From positions 310,001-374,000 of the forward strand of contig JADJWV010000002.1 in the NCBI GenBank assembly GCA_016716185.1: a stretch of DNA of 64,000 bases. The letters run 5' to 3'. Source of the stretch: Saprospiraceae bacterium. GTDB lineage: Bacteria; Bacteroidota; Bacteroidia; Chitinophagales; Saprospiraceae. Position 1 is the first letter of the stretch. Each line of letters starts with the position of its first letter. Of this stretch, positions 42,952 through 52,706 are shown piece after piece. The position numbers and the translations under genes were made by a program. The notes below the pieces were generated by a model. It searched no databases, was not told the origin of the DNA, and saw only the letters and a program-made list of their open reading frames with translations.

Positions 42952-44340
42952 ATGTCGGTGTGGAGTAGACTCAAGGAAATTTTTGTTTTATTTAAACTTT
43001 CATTAAAGGGAGAACATATCGATTACACCCAGGGTAGTATTCCCAGGGCTGTATTTCTCTTGGCGGTTCCCATGATTCTGGAGTTGAGTCTGGAAAGTGT
43101 ATTTGCCATTGTCGATATTTTTTTTGTAAGCAAGTTAGGTGCAGCAGCCATCGCAACGGTGGGTTTGACGGAGTCAGTGATCACGATTATTTATTCGGTG
43201 GCCATTGGATTGAGTACTGCAGCTACTGCGATCGTAGCCAGGCGCATTGGCGAAAAAGATCCCATCCGAGCTGCGGAGGCCGGGGCCCAGGCATTGTGGA
43301 TCGCTATGGCCGTGAGCGTGGTGCTCTGTATTGCCGGAGCATATTTTGCAGGAGACATATTGAAGCTGATGGGAGCCAGCGAAGAAGTTGTCGAGACCGG
43401 GACTCCATTTGCACGCATCATGTTGGGTACCAGTTTTGTCATCATGTTGTTGTTTTTGATCAATGGAATCTTCAGGGGCGCGGGTGATGCGGCGATGGCG
43501 ATGAAAAGTCTCTGGTTGGCGAGTCTCATCAATATTATTTTATGTCCATTGTTTATCGAATGGTTTGGATTGAAGGGTGCAGCGATCGCCACGGTCGTAG
43601 GACGCACAGCAGGAGTGGTTTACCAGTGTTATCATTTGTTCAGAGGGGACGGCATCTTAAAATTTATTCCATCTTATTTTAAGATCAATTTAGAATTGAT
43701 CAGGTCGCTGGTCCATATTGCATGGCCTGCGACTTTTCAATTTATCATTGCGAGTGGCAGTTGGATTGTAATGGCTAAACTGGTTGCTGAGACGGGAGGG
43801 ACCGATGCATCGGCAGGTTATCAGATCACCATTCGGAATATTGTATTTTTTATTTTACCGGCCTGGGGATTAAGTAATGCAGCAGCCACTTTGGTTGGAC
43901 AAAATCTTGGTGCCGGGCATCCCGAGCGCGCTGAGAAGAGTGTATGGCTGACCGCCAAATACAATGCTGTATTTATGGCCTTAGTGACATTGTTGTTTAT
44001 GATTTTTCCCGAATTGATTATTTCAATATACACCCGCGATCCGGAGGTCGTGCACTATGCAGTCCAATCATTGCGAATCATCGGATCGGCTTATATTTTT
44101 TACGGAGTTGGAATGGTGATGATTCAGGCTTTAAATGGAGCCGGGGATACCCGAACCCCGAGCTGGATCAATTTTATTTGTTTTTGGTTGTTTCAGATTC
44201 CGCTTGCTTATTTTCTGGCGAATGGAATGGACCTGAAAGCAACAGGTTCTTTTCTGGCCATTCCTATAGCTGAAACGGTGATTGCCATTGTGGCCTGGTA
44301 CTATTTTAAATTGGGCAAATGGAAGAAGGTAGTGGTGTAA
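42952..44340 (+). CDS. MATE family efflux transporter
   Basis: A cation-coupled drug or metabolite exporter of the inner membrane, 462 residues and 12 helices in two similar halves. TQGSIPRAVFLLAVPMILE begins the first half and matches the family start, and FFVSKLGAAAIATVGLTE is the conserved helix 2 motif. In the second half NAAATLVGQNLGAGHPERAEKS and GAGDTRTPSWINF are typical. ATG at 42952 follows a 185-bp gap. Specificity cannot be predicted, and no regulator is adjacent. Confidence 0.92.
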   Translation: MSVWSRLKEIFVLFKLSLKGEHIDYTQGSIPRAVFLLAVPMILELSLESVFAIVDIFFVSKLGAAAIATVGLTESVITIIYSVAIGLSTAATAIVARRIGEKDPIRAAEAGAQALWIAMAVSVVLCIAGAYFAGDILKLMGASEEVVETGTPFARIMLGTSFVIMLLFLINGIFRGAGDAAMAMKSLWLASLINIILCPLFIEWFGLKGAAIATVVGRTAGVVYQCYHLFRGDGILKFIPSYFKINLELIRSLVHIAWPATFQFIIASGSWIVMAKLVAETGGTDASAGYQITIRNIVFFILPAWGLSNAAATLVGQNLGAGHPERAEKSVWLTAKYNAVFMALVTLLFMIFPELIISIYTRDPEVVHYAVQSLRIIGSAYIFYGVGMVMIQALNGAGDTRTPSWINFICFWLFQIPLAYFLANGMDLKATGSFLAIPIAETVIAIVAWYYFKLGKWKKVVV

Positions 44341-45004
44341 GGAAGTTGGCAGTTTTCAGTTGGCAGTCTTTAGTTGATAGTTGTTAGATGTTGGTTGATA
44401 GTTTTCCAGTGTAAATTTCTAAATTTGTAATACTAACACATGGATGTTAGCTAAGACTGAAATTAGGTACCAAAGGAATGGTACTGGGATATTAACGTCA
44501 ATTATATTTTTTCAGGATTAATTCCCATCCAAACTTCAAACCTGATATCATCTTCCATTTAGTTTTTTATTTTTTTTTTCATTAATCTAATATTAATTTT
44601 AGCTAATATGTTTTTACGTTAATTCATTTCATACGAGTGGCCTTGGTACATTTCCATTCAACCATGAGCTATCTAATACCATAAAGTTATTTTGTAAATC
44701 TGAATTGAATGAACGTAAAAAAATGGTTAAATAATACTTGCTTTTCTGACAACTAACAAATCTCCTAAATGGCAACCTGCTAAAAGAAATTAGCAAATTA
44801 GATAAACAATTATTTAACTAAATCCTAATGTAAGTATTTCTGAAGCATGGACAAAAATCTCATACATTTCGTTCTAATAAAAAAAATATGAATACCTATT
44901 TTCTTTACGATTCATTTATAATCCATAAACATGGGGTAATCCGTTATTAGGTTTCAGCAGTAATTGTATTGACAAAATTATAGGATCATGCATTTAGATA
45001 ATCT
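44341..45004. other. AT-rich intergenic region before the phosphoester/phosphonate locus
   Basis: The first 60 bases after the MATE stop are imperfect AGTTGGCAGTTTTCAGTTGGCAGT/GTTGATAGTTGTTAG units, followed by CTAACACATGGATGTTAG (44432-44449), a hairpin-like palindrome. The rest is strongly AT-rich, with runs such as AAAAAAATAT near 44880. It probably contains the promoter of the locus that follows, but I cannot place it exactly, and no gene is seen. Confidence 0.5.
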
Positions 45005-46411
45005 ATGAATATTAATTATTGCGTTTTATCAATTTTATACCTGAGTTTATGCTATGGAGCATATAAAATTCAGTTCTTTAAGCCTCTTGGAAATCAGGCA
45101 GATTTAGAATTGGCCGAAATTCACAAAAAAGAATATAAGGTCTATTGTGATACAAGTTCATGGTATTTTCGAAGTGAATCTGAGTTGCAACTATCCGATT
45201 CAAGCCACATAGCAGAAACTGAAATGATCAATATACCCTGTTCATTACCACATCGTTTATTGTTGCCCAACAGCGCGATCTGGTATACGAGAAAGTTTTT
45301 ACTTTCAGATACGATAATACTTGAAGTCAATGCAGATGATGGTGCACAAGTTTGGCAGGACGACAGGCGTGTGAAATCATTTTATGGAGATAATTTTATT
45401 TTATTTCCCAAAAATGGATGCTCCGTAATAAGGATCCGCGTATTAAATAATGCAATGTTCGGCGGTCTACAAAGGGTTCTTCTGAAAGTTAGGAAAGGAA
45501 AGCTTTTTGAATTCTTTGAACGAGGGGCCAATAACAATACCAGAGCAACATTTATTCAAGCTAAAAGAGATTACCAGATCAATCCTGAAAATGATTTAAA
45601 TATTGATCCAGCCCAACCCATATCATTTACATTTTGGGGTGATAGTCAAGGTGGTTGGCAAACATTCAATAGATTAATTGAAAGTATGAATGCCATACCC
45701 CAACATTTTACAATAGGGCTAGGAGACCTGACCGCAAATGGCAGTAATTATAATCAATGGAGTAGTTTTCTAAAATGTTTGGGAAATATGCCAAATGATC
45801 TTGCAAAATATTTAATTGCTGGTAACCATGATTACGATGGTTATTATGATGACTTGTTTCCGGAATTGTATCATCTCATTACAGGCCATATTGAAAATCC
45901 AAAGCCCTATTTTAGTTGGAAAGTAAACCAATGTTTATTTATTGGATTGGATGGAAACCGAAATTTCCCGCTTGCATTAGATACAGCCCAACTGAATTGG
46001 TTGGACTCGTTGTTAGTCTCCAATGCGGGCAACTCCGTCAGATGGAGATTTATTCTACTTCATCAACCCCCTTATGCTCAAGGCTGGTTTGGATATGAAG
46101 GAGATGAATTTATCAGAAACTGGGTTGACAAATATGCAGAAAAATATAAAATAGATTTTGTATTGAGCGGGCATGTGCATAATTACGAAAGAATGAGCAA
46201 ACAGTATGGCAACCACACTACAAACTTTATTGTATCCGGAGGAGCTGGAGGAAGATTGGAACCCCCGGAATCTAATTCCAACCCCAAAATGGATATAGTG
46301 ATTAAAGAACATCATTTCTGTCATATTTCTATTAATGATAGCATCGCACATCTAAAAGTATATGGAATTGATGGTAAACTTTTGGATGAATTTATTTACA
46401 ATAAGAATTAA
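45005..46411 (+). CDS. Calcineurin-type metallophosphoesterase (purple-acid-phosphatase-like)
   Basis: A 468-residue two-metal phosphoesterase. A hydrophobic N-terminus (residues 4-20) could be a signal anchor; a beta-rich N-terminal domain fills about 20-200. The metal ligands are in the right order: WGDSQGG (Asp about 213), GLGDLTANG (Asp 241), AGNHDYDG (Asn 274, His 275), LLHQPPY (His 353) and SGHVHNYE (His 390, His 392). Enzymes with this pattern hydrolyse phosphomonoesters or diesters, normally outside the cytoplasm. The alkaline-phosphatase-type gene starts 13 bases after its stop, so they are surely cotranscribed. The SusCD pair and phosphonate genes follow. The substrate is not known. 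Confidence 0.85.
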   Translation: MNINYCVLSILYLSLCYGAYKIQFFKPLGNQADLELAEIHKKEYKVYCDTSSWYFRSESELQLSDSSHIAETEMINIPCSLPHRLLLPNSAIWYTRKFLLSDTIILEVNADDGAQVWQDDRRVKSFYGDNFILFPKNGCSVIRIRVLNNAMFGGLQRVLLKVRKGKLFEFFERGANNNTRATFIQAKRDYQINPENDLNIDPAQPISFTFWGDSQGGWQTFNRLIESMNAIPQHFTIGLGDLTANGSNYNQWSSFLKCLGNMPNDLAKYLIAGNHDYDGYYDDLFPELYHLITGHIENPKPYFSWKVNQCLFIGLDGNRNFPLALDTAQLNWLDSLLVSNAGNSVRWRFILLHQPPYAQGWFGYEGDEFIRNWVDKYAEKYKIDFVLSGHVHNYERMSKQYGNHTTNFIVSGGAGGRLEPPESNSNPKMDIVIKEHHFCHISINDSIAHLKVYGIDGKLLDEFIYNKN

Positions 46412-46424
46412 ATCTGAAAATCAT

Positions 46425-47525
46425 ATGAAAAAATACAAATTTGTTTTACTAATTTTTATAAGCTGCATACTTGCTTCAAACTTACTCTATACTCAGGAGA
46501 TGAAAACCCAAAATGTAATTTTTATAACCCTGGATGGATTGCGATGGCAAGAGTTGTTTGGAGGAGCTGACGATTCATTGGTCAGAGATTTACGTTTTGT
46601 TAAGGACACAACTTTGTTAAAGGCCTCTTATTGGGATGATGACCCGGACGTGAGAAGAAGAACTTTAATGCCCTGGATGTGGAATACGGTTGGCGTTAAT
46701 GGAGTATTACTTGGTAATCAATGGAAAGGAAGTAAGGTTCAGGTTACAAATATGCATTGGTTCTCCTATCCGGGTTATCAGGAAATTCTAGCTGGTTTTT
46801 CTGATCCTGGTGTAAAAAGCAATGATAAAATTTGGAATCCTAACGTAACTGTCTTGGAGTGGATTCAGCAGAAAGAAGGATTTCAAGAAAAGGTAGCAGC
46901 TTTTGGAAGCTGGGATGTTTTTCCATATATTATTAATCAACAAAGAAATGGAATGTACATCAATGCAGGGTTTGATACGGCTTCAGGGGCATCTTTAACT
47001 GTCAAGGAAAGATGGCTCAACGAGATCCAGTTTCAATGTCCGAAGCTTTGGAATGGAGTGCGATTGGATGTGATGACGCATCAATATGCTATGGAATACA
47101 TACAAAAGAATCATCCAAGGTTGGTTTATATATCATATGGTGAAACTGATGATTTCGCTCACGATGGAAAGTATGATTATTATTTAGATGCCGCTCACCG
47201 CACAGATGCAATGATAGCTCAATTATGGGATTATTGTCAGCAGGACCCATTTTATAAAAATAGAACTACGTTTGTGATTACCACCGATCATGGAAGAGGC
47301 GATTTGAATAAAAGAGAATGGACATCACATGGTAAATTAATTAACGGATCAAATTTTATTTGGATTGCAGCCATAGGTCCTGATACGCCTGGAAGAGGGG
47401 AGGTGCAAAATGCAAAACGCTATTTTCAAAATCAGGCTGCCAAATCTGTTGCTAAATTTTTAGGATTCGATTATTCCAACCGCGAAGAGGTCGGGGAAAT
47501 AATAGATGTTCTTTTTAGTAAATAA
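46425..47525 (+). CDS. Alkaline-phosphatase-superfamily phosphodiesterase/phosphatase
   Basis: From the ATG at 46425 (366 residues) the protein begins with a signal peptide (MKKYKFVLLIFISCILASNL). A longer frame from 46362 overlaps the upstream gene and is not used. The two-metal site of the superfamily is complete: Asp37 in TLDGLRW, the nucleophile candidate Ser114 in WFSYPGYQEIL, Asp242 and His246 in GETDDFAHDG, Asp288 and His289 in TTDHGRG, and His302 in WTSHG. It could be a nucleotide-pyrophosphatase-like diesterase or a monoesterase. A phosphonate ester hydrolase role is possible. It lies between the calcineurin-type enzyme and the SusCD pair on the same strand. Confidence 0.83.
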   Translation: MKKYKFVLLIFISCILASNLLYTQEMKTQNVIFITLDGLRWQELFGGADDSLVRDLRFVKDTTLLKASYWDDDPDVRRRTLMPWMWNTVGVNGVLLGNQWKGSKVQVTNMHWFSYPGYQEILAGFSDPGVKSNDKIWNPNVTVLEWIQQKEGFQEKVAAFGSWDVFPYIINQQRNGMYINAGFDTASGASLTVKERWLNEIQFQCPKLWNGVRLDVMTHQYAMEYIQKNHPRLVYISYGETDDFAHDGKYDYYLDAAHRTDAMIAQLWDYCQQDPFYKNRTTFVITTDHGRGDLNKREWTSHGKLINGSNFIWIAAIGPDTPGRGEVQNAKRYFQNQAAKSVAKFLGFDYSNREEVGEIIDVLFSK

Positions 47526-47808
47526 GGGGACTACTAAAAGCCTCTTAGACGAGGCGAGTGAACTTTTTAAATCCGGAGTCACGTTGGAGTGTGATGGGTA
47601 GTTTAAATAATTTTCACAACGAAGTATCAGAGATTTTTAGAAGTACATAAAATTTAATTTAGAAATTGTTTGGTGATTGTTTTATTGATGTAATATCTAT
47701 ATACAGATAATATTATCTGATTGTATAATCAATCAAATTAACAATAAGGACACATTCGAAAAAATAGCAGCTCATATTTTTATTCCGTAATTTAAATCTA
47801 ATAGAAGT

Positions 47809-50800
47809 ATGAAACGAACTATTCTAAAACTTACACTATTCCTAATCGTATTAGCAGCATTTAATGCTAAGGCCGTAGCGCAGATTTCCATCAATGGGAA
47901 GATCACAGATAGCAAGGGCGAAGCATTGACCGGTGTTACAATTATGGAGGAAAATACCAATAATGGTACAACCACAGATGAAATGGGGAATTACTCGTTG
48001 CAAGTAAGCAATGGTAACTCGGTACTAATCATTTCATATGTTGGATACAATACGCAACGCAAAAGTGTTGGCGGACAGCGCGAAATCAGCCTTTCTTTAA
48101 CTGAAAACAGTATTGGTTTGAATGAAGTAGCGATCACGGCATTGGGGATTAAAAGAGAAAAAAAGGCATTAAGTTATGCAGTCCAGGAAGTCAAAGGAGA
48201 TGATCTGGTCAAAGCGCGTGAAACCAACGTATTAAATTCTCTTGCTGGAAAAGTGGCAGGCGTAACTGTGGTAGGTAATCCTAGTGGGATTGGTTCATCA
48301 AGCAGAATAATAATCAGAGGAGAACGATCGCTTAATATAAATAATAATCAACCACTGTTTGTTATTGATGGTGTGCCCATTACGAATCAGTTTAATGGTT
48401 CATCTGGTAGAAGTTTCCAGGAAACGGATTATGGCAATGGAGCCGGATTTGTAAATCCTGATGACATTGAGTCAATGACTGTCTTGAAAGGGGCCAATGC
48501 TACAGCCTTATATGGTTCCAGAGCCTCCAACGGAGTAATACTTATTAAAACTAAGGCAGGTACCAAAAGGAAAGGGGTTGGTATCAGTTTCAACTCCACA
48601 GTAAGTTTTGAGGATGTGCTCATACTTCCCGAATATCAAAATAAATATGGACAAGGATTAAATGGTGAATTCAATTTTGTCGATGGAAACGGAGGTGGTT
48701 TGCGCGATGGGGTAGATGAAAATTGGGGTCCTGAAATGACAGGTCAGTTATTGGATCAATTCGATTCACCAACGAATAAAGGATTTAGAGGAGGAGATGT
48801 CGGGAATTTGTTTACCAATATTGGTCCGGTGAATTTAGCTGATCAATTAGCCAACAGAGGAACCATTCAAGCAACGCCATTTGTAGCTTTGGAAGATAAT
48901 GTTAGAGACTTCTTTGAAACAGGGGCAACCTACACGAATAATATTTCTTTTGAGGGTGGTAATGATCAATCTGATTTTCGATTATCACTGACTGCTTTAA
49001 ATCAAACGGGAATTGTCCCAAATACAGATTTGAATCGCTATACAGCTTCCTTTAATGGTGGATATAATTTAACCGATAAATTGGGTGTTCGATTGAACTT
49101 GAACTATTTGAATAACTCAAGCAAAAACAGACCGAATTTAAGTTACGGTACTGAAAATATCATGTATCTTTTTAATTGTTGGTGGCCGCGTAGTGTGAGC
49201 GTCGTGAATTCACGTGAATACTGGCAAAGAGGCCGGGAAGGGCTAAATCAGTTTAACTTTAATTACAATTACCACGACAATCCGTATTTTAATGTCTATG
49301 AAAACACAAATGGTCAAGCTTTAAATCGGGTATATGGAAATATTGCATTGAATTATCAATTTACATCCGAATGGAAAATTATGCTTCGGAGTGGAACTGA
49401 TGTGAATAATGAATTCCGCGATCGAAGGAGAGCGTATAGCACACAACGCTTTAAATTGGGAAGTTATCGGGAAGAAAAAATCTATAGTGAAGAACGCAAT
49501 ACAGATTTTCTGATTTCATTTAATCCGACCATAAATTCTGATTTATCTTTTTCTGTGTCTGGAGGAGGCAATCGTTTGGATCAGGAGTTTAAACTTTCCG
49601 ATATCAGTGCACCGGAATTGGCGGTTCCTGGAATTTATTCACTCAATAACAGTCGTGTAGCTTTGCAATATTTCACATTTGGATCCAAGAAAAGAATAAA
49701 TAGTTTATACAGTTTTGTAAACTTGGGTTATAAAAGCAAAGTATTTTTAGATCTTTCACTTAGAAATGATTGGTCTAGTACCTTGCCTTCAAACGAAAAC
49801 TCATACCTCTATTATGGAATTGGTAGCAGTATCGTTTTAACTGATTGGTTCCATACGAATGAAGATATTCTCTCTTTTGCGAAGTTGAGATTGGGTGTAG
49901 CTCAGGTGGGAAATGATACAGATCCCTATCAGTTAATCGCGACGTATGCGGCCCAGACGGCTGCCAATGGACTTCCTACTTATGAAGAATCAGCAGCACT
50001 TGCCAATGCAGACTTGAAACCTGAGATCAGCACATCTTTTGAAATTGGAACTGAATTGCGATTTTTAAAGAATAGAATTGGTTTGGATTTTACTTATTAC
50101 ATAACGAATAGTGAAAATCAGATTTTACCTATTCAATTATCCAGTACTACCGGATATACGTCTCGGGTTATTAATGCTGGATTGATTCAGAATAAGGGAA
50201 TTGAAGTGATGTTAAATCTCCAGCCATTGAGATCAAGTAATGGATTCAACTGGAACATTGATCTGAATTGGTCTAAAAATGACAGCAAAGTGAAAGAGTT
50301 GTATCAAGATCCAATTTCAGGCCAGACCATAACCAGTTATGTAATGGCAAATCGTTATATTACCGTTGAAGCAAGAGTTGGTGAAGAAATGGGAGATATG
50401 TATGGTATAGGTTTTATAAGGGTTTCATCCGATCCAACAAACCCATATTACGATCCATCAGGCAAGTATGTTGGCCAGGTTGTGTATTCAACAAATGGAA
50501 AACCACTTGCTACTACGGACCGTATTAAATTAGGAAATTACAATCCAGATTGGTTGGCTGGTATCAGAAATACTTTCAGTTATCATGGGTTGAGTTTGAG
50601 CGTTTTGTTTGATATAAGATCGGGAGGTAAGTTATATTCTCATACGCAAACAGTGGGACGCGAAGGAGGAACCATTTTAGAAACTTTGGAAGGCCGCGCA
50701 GATGGATACGATTTGAGTAAAGATGGAAACGGGGTGATCGGATCAGGTGTAGTTCAAAATGCTGATGGAACATTTACACCAAACACTGTTAAACTTCCTG

Positions 50801-51108
50801 CAAGAGAATGGCATACAACGATCACTCTTGGACGTCGTTTGGTAGAAGGCATGATTTATGATGCCAGTTTTACAAAATTGAGAGAGGTCCAATTATCATA
50901 TACATTACCTAACCGTTGGTTAGGTAATGCAAACATCAGGGATTTAACCTTATCTTTTGTGGGTAGAAATTTGGCTTTGTGGTCGGATGTACCTCACGTG
51001 GATCCTGAGACTTCTTCAACGGCTGGCGGTACAATTATACCTGGTGTTGAATCGGTGGCCATACCAAGCACCAAATCTTTTGGATTTAACATAGGACTTA
51101 AATTTTGA
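47809..51108 (+). CDS. SusC/RagA-type TonB-linked outer-membrane transporter
   Basis: The 1099-residue protein has a signal peptide (MKRTILKLTLFLIVLAAFNA), a CarboxypepD_reg-like domain (ISINGKITDSKGEALTGVTI to about residue 105), a TonB-box/plug region (EVAITALGIKREKKALSYAV; LAGKVAGVTVVG; LFVIDGVPI) and a 22-strand barrel ending in FNIGLKF. It forms a bivalve importer with the SusD-like lipoprotein that starts 22 bases after it. SusCD pairs usually import glycans or peptides; here the gene context suggests a phosphonate or phosphoester-containing compound, which is inference. A 283-bp gap upstream separates it from the phosphoesterases, and a promoter for it is likely there. Confidence 0.93.
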   Translation: MKRTILKLTLFLIVLAAFNAKAVAQISINGKITDSKGEALTGVTIMEENTNNGTTTDEMGNYSLQVSNGNSVLIISYVGYNTQRKSVGGQREISLSLTENSIGLNEVAITALGIKREKKALSYAVQEVKGDDLVKARETNVLNSLAGKVAGVTVVGNPSGIGSSSRIIIRGERSLNINNNQPLFVIDGVPITNQFNGSSGRSFQETDYGNGAGFVNPDDIESMTVLKGANATALYGSRASNGVILIKTKAGTKRKGVGISFNSTVSFEDVLILPEYQNKYGQGLNGEFNFVDGNGGGLRDGVDENWGPEMTGQLLDQFDSPTNKGFRGGDVGNLFTNIGPVNLADQLANRGTIQATPFVALEDNVRDFFETGATYTNNISFEGGNDQSDFRLSLTALNQTGIVPNTDLNRYTASFNGGYNLTDKLGVRLNLNYLNNSSKNRPNLSYGTENIMYLFNCWWPRSVSVVNSREYWQRGREGLNQFNFNYNYHDNPYFNVYENTNGQALNRVYGNIALNYQFTSEWKIMLRSGTDVNNEFRDRRRAYSTQRFKLGSYREEKIYSEERNTDFLISFNPTINSDLSFSVSGGGNRLDQEFKLSDISAPELAVPGIYSLNNSRVALQYFTFGSKKRINSLYSFVNLGYKSKVFLDLSLRNDWSSTLPSNENSYLYYGIGSSIVLTDWFHTNEDILSFAKLRLGVAQVGNDTDPYQLIATYAAQTAANGLPTYEESAALANADLKPEISTSFEIGTELRFLKNRIGLDFTYYITNSENQILPIQLSSTTGYTSRVINAGLIQNKGIEVMLNLQPLRSSNGFNWNIDLNWSKNDSKVKELYQDPISGQTITSYVMANRYITVEARVGEEMGDMYGIGFIRVSSDPTNPYYDPSGKYVGQVVYSTNGKPLATTDRIKLGNYNPDWLAGIRNTFSYHGLSLSVLFDIRSGGKLYSHTQTVGREGGTILETLEGRADGYDLSKDGNGVIGSGVVQNADGTFTPNTVKLPAREWHTTITLGRRLVEGMIYDASFTKLREVQLSYTLPNRWLGNANIRDLTLSFVGRNLALWSDVPHVDPETSSTAGGTIIPGVESVAIPSTKSFGFNIGLKF

Positions 51109-51129
51109 TCTCTTAAATATTTAAATGTC

Positions 51130-52596
51130 ATGAAAAAAATATTTTTCTATAATTTTTTAGTCATTTGCGCATTATTATTTGTAGGATGTACAGATGAATT
51201 TGAGGAAATCAATACCAACAACAATTCACCTGTCAGGGTTACTCCTCAGTTGTTGTTACCCGATATTCAAAGAGATGTTATAAACACATTACTGGGAGAA
51301 ACCTGGGGAATCGGGAACATTGTTATACAACATACTGCCAAAAATCAATTTGTAAACGAAGATCGTTATTTGTGGGGCGAGTTTAATAGTATCTGGACAA
51401 ATGGATATGGTAAATTAAGAGACGTTTATAATATAATTCGGTTGGCGGAAGAAAACAATGATCAACCGACTAAAGCCGTGGCTCTGATTATGAAATCATG
51501 GATATACTCTTTGATAACAGACACTTATGGAGATATACCCTACTCAGAGGCAATAGCAGCAAAAGCCGGGATAAATTATCCCAAGTATGATACTCAAGAG
51601 GAGATTTATAATGGGATCATTAGTGACTTGAGTTTAGCCAATGATTTATTAGCCAATTCAAGTGGAGTAGTAGGTGGTGATATTGTTTACAATGGGAACA
51701 TAACGAAGTGGCGTAAATTGGCCAACTCATTAAAGATACGATACCTGATAAGGATTTCAAAAAAGAAAAACCCTGGATCCGCCTTAAGTGAAATGATTTC
51801 AGATGCATCCAAGTTCCCTCTATTCAGCAGCAATGATGACAATGGAGTATATAATTTCAAAGAATCTTCACCAGATCAATTTCCTTTATACAGTGCGAGA
51901 GTTGGATCTTTCAATGAGTTTCGGGCTAGTAAAACCTTACTGGATACATTGAAATCGATGAATGATCCCCGTTTGAAAATCTACTATAGAGCTACACCTG
52001 CAACAGAAGGAACTGCACAGGAAGAATTTATTGGTATTCCCAACGGGTTGGATGATGTTACCTCACAAACTTATGCTGGTGGGCAACAAAATCATTCACG
52101 CATTGGTAGTTTATTTTTTGAAAATTCAATAACCACCGAAGGACTAAAAATTGCAAAAGGTGTAATCATGACTTATGCAGAATTGCAATTTTTATTGGCA
52201 GAAGCGTCTGCAAAAGGCTGGATAAGCGGAGATTCTAAAATGTTTTATGAGAATGGAATTAAATCTTCATTTGATTATTATGGGCTTTCTGTTCCAACTG
52301 GCTATTTTGACCTTCAGACTGTAAAATGGAGCGGCGATCAGCAGGAGAATTTAAATAAGATTGGATTTCAGAAATGGATTTCATTTTACTACCAGGGAAT
52401 GGAAGCTTGGTTTGATTGGAGGAGAACTGGTATTCCTGTACTAACCCCGGCTGTAAGTAATCAAAACGGAGGCAAAATCCCGGTTCGGTTTATTTATCCA
52501 TTTATTGAGCAAGCTCTTAACGGGCCAAACAGACAGGTAGCCGTGAGCAGGCAGGGTGGAGATGATATCAATACAAAAATGTGGTATTTACAATAA
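51130..52596 (+). CDS. SusD/RagB-like surface lipoprotein
   Basis: The partner lipoprotein of the SusC transporter just upstream. It starts MKKIFFYNFLVICALLFVG followed by Cys20, a lipoprotein signal with an acidic export tail (TDEFEEINTN). The helical repeats typical of SusD-like family 2 are present, for example SWIYSLITDTYGDIPYSEA around residue 125 and the C-terminal EAWFDWRRTGIPVLTPA. It caps the barrel and captures the ligand at the cell surface. The sequence does not show which ligand. A hairpin resembling a terminator follows its stop. Confidence 0.93.
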   Translation: MKKIFFYNFLVICALLFVGCTDEFEEINTNNNSPVRVTPQLLLPDIQRDVINTLLGETWGIGNIVIQHTAKNQFVNEDRYLWGEFNSIWTNGYGKLRDVYNIIRLAEENNDQPTKAVALIMKSWIYSLITDTYGDIPYSEAIAAKAGINYPKYDTQEEIYNGIISDLSLANDLLANSSGVVGGDIVYNGNITKWRKLANSLKIRYLIRISKKKNPGSALSEMISDASKFPLFSSNDDNGVYNFKESSPDQFPLYSARVGSFNEFRASKTLLDTLKSMNDPRLKIYYRATPATEGTAQEEFIGIPNGLDDVTSQTYAGGQQNHSRIGSLFFENSITTEGLKIAKGVIMTYAELQFLLAEASAKGWISGDSKMFYENGIKSSFDYYGLSVPTGYFDLQTVKWSGDQQENLNKIGFQKWISFYYQGMEAWFDWRRTGIPVLTPAVSNQNGGKIPVRFIYPFIEQALNGPNRQVAVSRQGGDDINTKMWYLQ

Positions 52597-52624
52597 ATGG
52601 CAAGTTTTGTTATCGGATAAGATC

Positions 52625-52660
52625 AATGGCTCGTTGGGATAGTCCTGCGAGCCATTATTT
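52625..52660 (+). terminator. Hairpin with T-rich tail after susD
   Basis: AATGGCTCG at 52625-52633 pairs over nine bases with CGAGCCATT at 52648-52656, with a 14-base loop containing a further GGA/TCC pair, and is followed by ATTTATTATTTC. It could end or reduce transcription between the outer-membrane pair and the cytoplasmic genes, a common way to keep SusCD transcripts in excess. The T-tract is imperfect, so it may act only as an RNA stabiliser. Confidence 0.6.
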
Positions 52661-52706
52661 ATTATTTCAATGACGGTTTGGCATTTCATTAAATAAATTA
52701 ATATTT

